A DNA stretch of 47,390 bases from UBA822 sp036336795 (GTDB taxonomy: Bacteria; Gemmatimonadota; Gemmatimonadetes; Longimicrobiales; Gaopeijiaceae), in the NCBI GenBank assembly GCA_036336795.1, contig JAYZFL010000019.1, positions 1 to 47,390 of the forward strand, written 5' to 3'. The position numbers and the translations under genes are program-made. Below, one piece after another: positions 40,685 to 47,390 of this stretch. The stretch's first letter is position 1. The number at the start of each line of letters is the position of its first letter. A model generated the notes under the pieces. That model saw nothing but the letters and a program-made list of their open reading frames with translations. It did not search any database and was not told the origin of the DNA.

Positions 40685-41527
40685 GTGAGGGTTGTCGTTA
40701 CCGGAGCAGCTGGCCTCCTCGGCAACGCGTTAGTGCGGGCGGCTCGCGAGCGAGAACACGAAGTGTGCGCATTGGAGCGGAGTGTCCTCGACGTCACAGA
40801 TTCCGTCGCAGTCGAACGACGGATCCGGGATGAGAAGCCTTGTGTCATCCTCCACTGTGCGGGATATACGGCTGTGGATCAAGCGGAAGAGGAGCCTGAA
40901 AAGGCAATGACGATCAACTGTGATGGGACGCGTAACGTGGCGCTTGCTGCGGCTCAGATCGGTGCTGCGGTCTTCTATCCGAGTACGGACTACGTTTTTG
41001 ATGGCCAATCTTCGCGCCCTTACTATCCTAGTGATCCGACGGCTCCAATCAACGCATACGGTGTCAGCAAGTTGGCTGGAGAGCAGGTGCTCTCATCGTC
41101 GGGTTGTGATTGGACTGTCGTGCGAACGAGTTGGCTTTACGGGAGTGGTGGAAAGGACTTCGTTGATGGTATCCTCGACGGCCGAAGTAACTCCGATACT
41201 ATGAGGATTGTGGATGACCAGATCGGCTGTCCCACCTGGACCGGGAGCTTGGCGCCAGGGATCATCGCGCTCGCCGAGGTAGGCGCCACTGGCACGTGTC
41301 ATTTGTCCGACAGTGAATCCACTACCTGGCTCGAGTTTGCAAAGGCCGTAGCGGAGGAAGCATCGATCGGCCTCAAGCTCATTCCGACAACAACGCTCGA
41401 TTGGGGTGCGCTGGCACGGCGCCCGCCCTATTCCGTACTGGATTGCTCTGAATCTGAGCGAATATTGGGGTGCCCTATGCCTACCTGGCGGGCGTCACTC
41501 GTGACTTATCTTTCGGAGATCCTATGA
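40685..41527 (+). CDS. rfbD: dTDP-4-dehydrorhamnose reductase
   Basis: 280 residues from a GTG start. The short-chain dehydrogenase fold has GAAGLLG (7-13), STDYVFDG (100-107) and catalytic Tyr125 with Lys129 (YGVSK). It reduces dTDP-4-keto-rhamnose to dTDP-L-rhamnose, the last step of the pathway. Overlaps rfbA by four bases (ATGA). The order D-A-B is seen, with no rfbC epimerase next to it. Confidence 0.92.
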   Translation: MRVVVTGAAGLLGNALVRAAREREHEVCALERSVLDVTDSVAVERRIRDEKPCVILHCAGYTAVDQAEEEPEKAMTINCDGTRNVALAAAQIGAAVFYPSTDYVFDGQSSRPYYPSDPTAPINAYGVSKLAGEQVLSSSGCDWTVVRTSWLYGSGGKDFVDGILDGRSNSDTMRIVDDQIGCPTWTGSLAPGIIALAEVGATGTCHLSDSESTTWLEFAKAVAEEASIGLKLIPTTTLDWGALARRPPYSVLDCSESERILGCPMPTWRASLVTYLSEIL

Positions 41528-42300
41528 GGGGGGTGGTGCTCGCCGGTGGGTTGGGTAGCCGCCTGCAGCCCATGACTCGCGTCACCAACAAGCATCTGCT
41601 TCCCGTGTTCGACCGGCCCATGATCTACTTTCCGATACAGCAGATGGTCCATGCGGGCATCGATGACGTCCTAGTTGTGACTGGCGGGAATCATTCAGGA
41701 GATTTTCTGCGCTTGCTTGGAAACGGTAAGGAGTTCGGCCTCCGTCGGTTAAACTACGCTTATCAAGAAGGTGAGGGAGGCATCGCCGAGGCGTTGGGAT
41801 TGGCCCAGGATTTCGCAGAAGAGGACTCGCTCTGTGTAATCTTGGGCGACAATATTTTTGGCGCGCCAATCCGGGAAGCGGCGAAGTCGTACGCGGCCAA
41901 CCCTAATGGTGCGATGGTACTACTCAAGGCAGTTGACGATGCGGGGCGCTTTGGGGTGGCCCAACTGGACGGAGACCGGATCGTGGATATAGTCGAAAAA
42001 CCGTCGAACCCCCGAAGTAACTTCGCAGTGACCGGGTGCTATTTTTACGACAGCCGTGTGTTCGACATCGTAAACAGCCTTTCGCCGTCCGACCGTGGAG
42101 AACTAGAGATCACGGACGTGAACAAGTGCTATATCGGCTGGGGTGAGCTTCGCCACTATATCGTGGACGGCTGGTGGACTGACGCCGGTACGATTCCGTC
42201 TCTTTACCGAGCCACCCGACTCGTGGCAGAGACGACAGATCAAAGTGTGCTCCGACTTCCTGAGATCAAAAGACCCTCCGAAAAATCTCCGAACCGATGA
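41524..42300 (+). CDS. rfbA: Glucose-1-phosphate thymidylyltransferase
   Basis: 258 residues from ATG 41524, overlapping the rfbD stop. The nucleotidyltransferase signature GGLGSRLQPMT (8-18), TNKHLLPVFDRPM (21-33) and LGDN (107-110) are present. It makes dTDP-glucose from dTTP and glucose-1-phosphate. It is shorter than the 290-residue enterobacterial enzyme, as in the short RmlA branch that lacks the C-terminal allosteric part. It overlaps rfbB by four bases. Confidence 0.92.
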   Translation: MRGVVLAGGLGSRLQPMTRVTNKHLLPVFDRPMIYFPIQQMVHAGIDDVLVVTGGNHSGDFLRLLGNGKEFGLRRLNYAYQEGEGGIAEALGLAQDFAEEDSLCVILGDNIFGAPIREAAKSYAANPNGAMVLLKAVDDAGRFGVAQLDGDRIVDIVEKPSNPRSNFAVTGCYFYDSRVFDIVNSLSPSDRGELEITDVNKCYIGWGELRHYIVDGWWTDAGTIPSLYRATRLVAETTDQSVLRLPEIKRPSEKSPNR

Positions 42301-43313
42301 GAATCTTGGTCACTGGCGGAGCCGGATTTATCGGGTCGAATCTGGTCCGATACCTTCTGAAAGCGTATAGGGATATCAGGGTCGTCAATCTGGATCTCCT
42401 CACTTACGCTGGGAACCAGGACAACCTGATTGGTGTGCAGGATGACCCTCGCTACCGGTTTGTACACGGTGCCATCTATGACGCCCCTCTCGTGACAGAG
42501 CTCGTTCGAGACGTCGACGCTGTTGTGAACCTCGCAGCTGAGTCCCATGTGGATCGCTCCATCGAGCACGATGCGCCATTTGTTCGAACTAATGTAACGG
42601 GCACACACACGCTGCTGCGCGCAGCATTGACAGCGCCAACTCCGCCCCGATTTGTCCAGGTGTCGACAGACGAGGTCTACGGGGACCTGCCCTGGATTGA
42701 CCCGGACGATCCCCAAGTCGATCCACTGCGTTTCACGGAATCGACGCCGCTAGCCCCTCGATCTCCATACTCCGCTACAAAAGCTTCAGGAGACATGCTC
42801 GCTGTGGCATACCATTGCACACACGGACTCGACGTGGTCGTCACGCGGTGCTCGAACAATTATGGGCCCCACCAGTTCCCGGAGAAACTGATTCCGCTCA
42901 TGGTCACGAACGCGATGAGGGGAGAACCCTTGCCGGTCTATGGGGATGGCCTCAACGTGCGCGACTGGATCCATGTGAGCGATCACTGTCGTGGCTTGGA
43001 CCTTGCCCTTCAGCAGGGTCGGAGTGGAGAGGTATACAATTTTGGGGGTTGCGCCGAAAGGACAAATCTACAGGTCGTGAGTGAGATTTTGGAGCAGACG
43101 GGGGCAGATTCCAACCTCGTGACCTTCGTCGAGGATCGCTTGGGTCATGATCGCCGCTACTCGGTCGACTCGTCTAAGGCGAAAGTAGAACTTTTGTGGG
43201 AACCGCGGATTGCTTTCCACGAAGGATTAGCCCGGACCATCAAATGGTACCAGCAAAACGGAGAATGGCTCGCGCGAATTAGGAGTGGGGCGTACCTACG
43301 TGGCCGGGGCTAA
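42297..43313 (+). CDS. rfbB: dTDP-glucose 4,6-dehydratase
   Basis: 338 residues. NAD-binding GGAGFIG (7-13), active-site STDEVYGD (123-130) with Asp125 and Glu126, and Tyr158/Lys162 in YSATK are all present. It converts dTDP-glucose to dTDP-4-keto-6-deoxyglucose. It overlaps rfbA at the start and the Wzi-like gene at the end, so the cluster is one operon. Confidence 0.94.
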   Translation: MRILVTGGAGFIGSNLVRYLLKAYRDIRVVNLDLLTYAGNQDNLIGVQDDPRYRFVHGAIYDAPLVTELVRDVDAVVNLAAESHVDRSIEHDAPFVRTNVTGTHTLLRAALTAPTPPRFVQVSTDEVYGDLPWIDPDDPQVDPLRFTESTPLAPRSPYSATKASGDMLAVAYHCTHGLDVVVTRCSNNYGPHQFPEKLIPLMVTNAMRGEPLPVYGDGLNVRDWIHVSDHCRGLDLALQQGRSGEVYNFGGCAERTNLQVVSEILEQTGADSNLVTFVEDRLGHDRRYSVDSSKAKVELLWEPRIAFHEGLARTIKWYQQNGEWLARIRSGAYLRGRG

Positions 43314-44853
43314 GACGCTAGGGTCCGTCGCAGTAGGCGCTTTCTTCTTAACGTTCTTAGGCGCTTTCCCTATCCCGGGGCAACTCCTTCGTCCAACTGA
43401 GAGGTCAGATCGCGTCCTCGAGGAGCTTGAACGGCTTCAGGCCTTTGAAATCCTTGATACGATCCCGACGGGGCAGCGATTGGGACTTGCGCGGATGCTT
43501 CGGATGGCTCTGGAGTCTGACGGTGGTCCGCCGGAGGACCGAACGAGTGGAATTGCGCCACTGGTCTCGATCCCGGATCTGACGGTGGCCTCGGAGTTCT
43601 CGTTTGGTTGGGTAGACGCGAACGGGCGAGAGATTCAGCCGAACGGACTTGGAGAAATCGATGCGATGATCGCCACTCTAGCCCAGGCTCGAGGGGGCCG
43701 GGTATTGGATGATGGTTCTAATTGGAGCATCGAGCCCGCTTTCGGGTGGCGTTCCGGTGAGTGGTCCTTTCAGGGCCGTGGCCGAATCCGATGGCTTTCC
43801 GGGAGTTCGCACGATCCGGAAGAGGGCCGTGTCCAAGAGCTCTGGGCGGAAGGCCCACTCGGCCCACTATATTTCTCGGTCGGGAGAGCGCCAGTAATGT
43901 GGGGCTCGTCGTTTGTGGGAGCACCGGTGTTCTCAGGTCGATCTCGGGCGTTGGATCACGTAGGAATCTCTAGTGACGGGACGTTCAGATTCCCTTGGGT
44001 CTTTGAACGCTTGGGACCATCAAGCTTCTCGGTGTCAATTGCTCGTCTCGACGGAACCCGGGCTGTGCCTCACTCATTCCTTGTGGGCCACCGATTGAGC
44101 GCCAGACCGACCCCGAGTCTCGAAGTTGGAGTCTCTATGCTGATTCAGTCGGGTGGAGAAGGCGGGCCCGAGGGCTCTTTCTTTCGAAGAGTTCTAGATT
44201 ATTTAGTGGTGGTGGAGCCGCTTACGGAAGATTTATCTGCTGAGATCTCCAATAAGCTAGCGGAATTCGACATTGCTTGGATGGTGCCGGGGACGCGTGG
44301 GAGCCGCGCGTATCTTTCTATTGCTTTTGATGATTTTGGAAAAGCTCATCAGTTGGATCGAGTCTTCGGCCAAGATGCGTCCTACATCCTTGGCATCTCG
44401 GTCCCCAGGCTCCAAGCTGACGGTATGATTGGCCTTAAAGCCGAGTATCACGAGACAGGAGTTCGATTCTATCGGCACGGCCAGTTTCCTTCAGGAATGA
44501 CTATGGATCGAATCATTCTGGGAGATGGGCTCGGCCCTGATGGACGAGGTGGCTACCTGGAGATCTCCATTCGACCTACCGCGTCAGACCGCGTTGTCTT
44601 ACAGGTTGCTAGTGAGGAGAGGAGCAACGACTTCTACCACGTAAAGGGCGAGTTTCTCCTTTCGAAGGTTATCGATCGTCCTGAAGAAAAACGGACTCGG
44701 TTGCTAGCCGATTGGGAGCGTAGCTGGCCAGATCGAAACTTCGGCATCGTAGCTCGAGCTGGCTACGAACGTGTGTCGAATTTTGCTTTTGAACAAACTA
44801 ACGTCCGTCATGGTGTTCTGTCCGAGATTAGGGCCGTCCTTTGGTTTCATTAA
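43285..44853 (+). CDS. Wzi-like capsule assembly outer membrane protein
   Basis: 522 residues from GTG 43285; GTG 43300 is an equal alternative and lies downstream of AGGAG. An N-terminal hydrophobic signal (about 11-28) is followed by a long region rich in alternating aromatic residues, typical of a beta-barrel. Segments such as RFYRHGQFPSGMTMDRIILGDGLGP (about 395-420) and the final RAVLWFH, near the barrel-end aromatic rule, resemble the Wzi family, which holds capsule at the outer surface. Overlaps rfbB and the next gene, so probably co-expressed. Confidence 0.72.
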   Translation: MGRTYVAGAKTLGSVAVGAFFLTFLGAFPIPGQLLRPTERSDRVLEELERLQAFEILDTIPTGQRLGLARMLRMALESDGGPPEDRTSGIAPLVSIPDLTVASEFSFGWVDANGREIQPNGLGEIDAMIATLAQARGGRVLDDGSNWSIEPAFGWRSGEWSFQGRGRIRWLSGSSHDPEEGRVQELWAEGPLGPLYFSVGRAPVMWGSSFVGAPVFSGRSRALDHVGISSDGTFRFPWVFERLGPSSFSVSIARLDGTRAVPHSFLVGHRLSARPTPSLEVGVSMLIQSGGEGGPEGSFFRRVLDYLVVVEPLTEDLSAEISNKLAEFDIAWMVPGTRGSRAYLSIAFDDFGKAHQLDRVFGQDASYILGISVPRLQADGMIGLKAEYHETGVRFYRHGQFPSGMTMDRIILGDGLGPDGRGGYLEISIRPTASDRVVLQVASEERSNDFYHVKGEFLLSKVIDRPEEKRTRLLADWERSWPDRNFGIVARAGYERVSNFAFEQTNVRHGVLSEIRAVLWFH

Positions 44854-45452
44854 TGATGAAACGTCTCTTCGACCTTATCGTAGCTTTGACTCTGCTCGTG
44901 TTGGCTTCGCCCCTGATTTTGGTGGTCAGCCTCTTGATCAAGCTGACGTCCTCCGGCCCGGTCTTTTTCGCTCACCGACGATGTGGATTTCAAGGTCAGC
45001 ATCTACCTTGCCTGAAGTTTCGAACGATGGTGCAGGATGCAGAAGAAGTTCTGTCCAATGACAGAGAGCTTCACGATCTCTACCGGGACAGCGATTTCAA
45101 GGTCCCTCGGGATCGAGACCTCAGGGTAACCAAGATGGGGCATTTTCTGCGCTATACTCACGTCGACGAGCTTCCTCAACTCATCAATGTTCTGACTGGA
45201 GGGATGTCACTGGTTGGGCCTCGGCCTATCATCTCGGATGAGCTTGAGATCTACGGAAGCCGAGCTGATGAGCTTTTGAGTGTCCGACCAGGCGTCTTTG
45301 GAGTTTGGACGGCCCAAGGAAAGGATAGAGTGTCCTATCCAGAGCGGGCCGACCTCGAATTGGAGTACGTACGCACTCGGTCGTTCTTGGGTGATCTCTT
45401 GATTCTCGCTCGTAATATTCCGGTGCTAATCTGGGGACAGACCGACGGCTGA
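44853..45452 (+). CDS. Sugar-phosphate transferase (initiating glycosyltransferase)
   Basis: 199 residues from ATG 44853 (a second ATG follows), overlapping the previous TAA. It is the short form of the polyprenyl-phosphate sugar transferase family (the C-terminal catalytic part of WbaP/WcaJ). One N-terminal hydrophobic segment (about 6-30) is followed by the catalytic core: KFRTMV near residue 56, then THVDELPQLINVLTGGMSLVGPRP (about 104-127). It loads the first sugar phosphate on undecaprenyl phosphate. It is the last rightward gene of the cluster. Confidence 0.92.
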   Translation: MMKRLFDLIVALTLLVLASPLILVVSLLIKLTSSGPVFFAHRRCGFQGQHLPCLKFRTMVQDAEEVLSNDRELHDLYRDSDFKVPRDRDLRVTKMGHFLRYTHVDELPQLINVLTGGMSLVGPRPIISDELEIYGSRADELLSVRPGVFGVWTAQGKDRVSYPERADLELEYVRTRSFLGDLLILARNIPVLIWGQTDG

Positions 45453-45477
45453 CCTGCGGTGGGTGGGTCGAATGTGC

Positions 45478-46581
45478 TTAGCTTAGGTCCAGTCCTGATT
45501 CTCGGGTTACAGTCTCCAAGAATTCGTTTCGGAACCGGTCTCTCGCAAAGCGCTCAGTGCTCTTTCGGATTTCTTTTTCCTGGAAGCCGGGCTCCATTTC
45601 CAAGAATTGGCCGAAGGCGTCGTCGAAATTCCCTGTCCGATACCGAGTTCCGGTAAGACCAGGAATGACAGTTTCCATGGCGCCACCTGCGTCTAGTGCG
45701 ATCACTGGTGTGCCGCAAGCCATTGCTTCGACCGGAACCATGCCAAAGTCCTCCTCACCCGGAAACAAGAGTCCCCGAGCACCTTGAAGCAGTCGCCTCA
45801 CCTCCTCGTCATCTACCCTACCTAAGAACTCGATCGGAAGCCCCCGGGCGGCGCGAACAAGCCGACTCATACCCGCACCGGTACCGGCGACCTTCAACGG
45901 ACAGAATCCAGAGGACACGAGCGACAGTAGGTCATAGGGACGCTTGTAGGAACTCAACTGACCCACGTAAACGAAATAATCTTCTCGGGGCACTTCCGGA
46001 TCAGGCACGAAGAAATCCGTATGAACCGGTGGATAAACAACGATGGATTCCCGACGATAATTAGCCCAAATCCTTTTCTGGACATTGATCGAGTTGGCCA
46101 TAAACAGGTCGACCCCTTGCACGGTTGACTGGTCCCAGGCCCGTAGTGCCCTCGCTTGTATGTCCCATAAAGGGCGTAGAGGCCTAGGAAGTTGGCGTCG
46201 GTAGTGGTCCCTGAGATCCCAGATATAACGCATTGGTGTATGACAGTAGCATGCGTGAAATGCCCCCGACGGACGGACGATACCTTTCGCTGGGCCTGAC
46301 TCGAAGCTGAGTAAGAGGTCGATGCCACGGGTCGGGATCGTCTTGTTCGCTAGTGCCATGAGCGGGAGTAGCGCAGGATAGATACGGGAAGCATTTGGGA
46401 TACGGTTAACCCAGGTGGTGTCTACCTCACGCCCTGGGAGAAGTTTTTCGAGGACGCGCCGCTTGCACACATGAGTGTGAATCTTCGCGGAAGGAAAAAT
46501 CTCCGCTACTTCCTTTAGGACTTTTTCGCCACCACGGATCGAAATCAGCCAATAGTGGATCAGTGAAACAGTGTGCTTCAC
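45478..46581 (-). CDS. Glycosyltransferase family 4 (GT-B fold)
   Basis: 367 residues. The N-terminal half has the RGGEKVLKEVAEIFP start region and the HTPMRYIWDLR motif (about 123-133) typical of WbaZ-like mannosyltransferases. The C-terminal half has the donor-binding pattern LFPGEEDFGMVPVEAMACGTPVIA with Glu spaced by seven residues. It transfers a nucleotide-activated sugar to the growing lipid-linked repeat. It is convergent with the sugar-phosphate transferase gene (25-base gap) and overlaps the upstream flippase gene by four bases. Confidence 0.9.
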   Translation of the reverse strand: MKHTVSLIHYWLISIRGGEKVLKEVAEIFPSAKIHTHVCKRRVLEKLLPGREVDTTWVNRIPNASRIYPALLPLMALANKTIPTRGIDLLLSFESGPAKGIVRPSGAFHACYCHTPMRYIWDLRDHYRRQLPRPLRPLWDIQARALRAWDQSTVQGVDLFMANSINVQKRIWANYRRESIVVYPPVHTDFFVPDPEVPREDYFVYVGQLSSYKRPYDLLSLVSSGFCPLKVAGTGAGMSRLVRAARGLPIEFLGRVDDEEVRRLLQGARGLLFPGEEDFGMVPVEAMACGTPVIALDAGGAMETVIPGLTGTRYRTGNFDDAFGQFLEMEPGFQEKEIRKSTERFARDRFRNEFLETVTRESGLDLS

Positions 46582-47390
46582 AACCGGATTTCTCTAGTAG
46601 ATGACCTCTCCAACAGTCCACGAAGTGCCACAATCCCCCCTGCCTGGTGCAATCCCAAGCCCACGATCACCGGTAAGGCTATCAATGCGAATACCCCCTT
46701 GGAAAAGACCGATGTCAGCTGAGTAGCGGCAGCGAAAAGTAGGGACACGCCACCTGCCCAAACTATAGTACGAAACACTCCGCTTTGACCGCGAGGTAAC
46801 AGTTTATGGGACGCAGCAAACAGGAGCACCGCATCCAGGATAGTTCGCAGAGTCCAAGACAGCGCGGCGCCCACGATACCGAACCGTGGGAGCAAGATCC
46901 AGAGTGAGAGTATGTAGAAGGGCAGTTCCCAGATATGGAAACGAGCTGTCAGATTGGGACGACCTAGCCCTTGCACGAGAGCAAATGGTGCTTGTGCGAT
47001 GCTGTTGAAGAAAGTACCAACGATTAGGCAGCGTGCCACTGTGGTGCCCTGAGCCGCAAAATCGGCTCCTACCCATATAGTCAACCCCTCACCAGCAAAG
47101 AGAAAAAAGAGCAGGAGCGGAGAGATAGTGAGGAGAAGGATCGTCTGGCAAGCGGATATAAACAGAATCCCGGTGCGATCCGGATCAGATCGATGTGTGG
47201 CGGCGAACGCGGGGAAAAAAACGGTGGTGATGGCAACGGGTAGCCGCACAACACGGGTGACCAATTCGTAGGGTATCACGTAAGCTGCGACAGCTGAAAG
47301 CGAAATCAGTGCTCCGATCGCGAATCGATCGATGTACACCATAATTGGGCTGATAACGTTGCTGACGGTAAGCCAGCCACCGAAGGACAT
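46578..47390 (-). CDS. Oligosaccharide flippase (Wzx-like), partial at window edge
   Basis: At least 270 residues, cut by the window end. At least six hydrophobic helices are seen and the order of segments (SFGGWLTVSNVISPIMVYIDR at the edge) matches the middle of polysaccharide-export flippases of about 430-480 residues, so roughly the first half is missing; the Met at the edge is probably internal. It moves lipid-linked repeats across the inner membrane. It shares an ATGA overlap with the glycosyltransferase gene downstream. Confidence 0.85.
   Translation of the reverse strand: MSFGGWLTVSNVISPIMVYIDRFAIGALISLSAVAAYVIPYELVTRVVRLPVAITTVFFPAFAATHRSDPDRTGILFISACQTILLLTISPLLLFFLFAGEGLTIWVGADFAAQGTTVARCLIVGTFFNSIAQAPFALVQGLGRPNLTARFHIWELPFYILSLWILLPRFGIVGAALSWTLRTILDAVLLFAASHKLLPRGQSGVFRTIVWAGGVSLLFAAATQLTSVFSKGVFALIALPVIVGLGLHQAGGIVALRGLLERSSTREIRL

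Overview
The window carries the main transcription and translation gene cluster of a Gram-negative bacterium. It runs from tRNA-Tyr through tuf, the rpoBC region, and the str, S10, spc and alpha ribosomal gene blocks to rpmB and hemD. One end is flanked by three putative Tat-exported proteins and the other by a surface polysaccharide locus. An outer membrane is implied by a Wzi-like barrel protein and Tat lipoprotein signals. Gene order (tRNA-Tyr-Gly-Thr, tuf, rpmG, secE, nusG), zinc-form ribosomal proteins and Tat-exported hydrolases would fit a Gemmatimonadota-like lineage with unusually moderate GC. That assignment is inference from style, not proof.

Layout. 174-866 (-) is a Tat lipoprotein of unknown function. 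970-2466 (+) is a serine beta-lactamase/esterase-family gene broken by a TAA exactly inside its SxxK active-site motif. 2480-4114 is a secreted amidase-signature enzyme. 4236-4443 holds terminator-like hairpins. 4444-4705 holds three tRNAs. 4762-9375 is tuf-rpmG-secE-nusG-rplKAJL. 9581-18311 is rpoB-rpoC. 18312-18699 is a structured gap with a sigma70-like promoter and a hairpin plus T-run just before rpsL. 18700-38251 is rpsL-rpsG-fusA, then the S10-spc-alpha block down to rplQ, a small membrane protein of unknown function, and rpmB. 38345-39151 is hemD. 39355-45452 (+) holds a UDP-sugar dehydrogenase, rfbD, rfbA, rfbB, a Wzi-like protein and a sugar-phosphate transferase. 45478-47390 (-) holds a GT4 glycosyltransferase and a partial flippase.

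Most of the window is ordinary core machinery, in one orientation with many start/stop overlaps. What is unusual is simple-sequence expansion inside the core proteins themselves: a six-copy 18-bp Lys-rich repeat in rpoB, a (Asp-Gln)5 tract in rpoC, a duplicated acidic segment in the L10 tail, a roughly 140-residue tail on L4, and small in-frame repeats in the N-termini of S17 and S11. infA is missing from its usual place, and tuf lies outside the str block with a different codon style from its neighbours. I found no CRISPR array, insertion sequence, prophage or obvious defence system, and nothing here is clearly a wholly new system.
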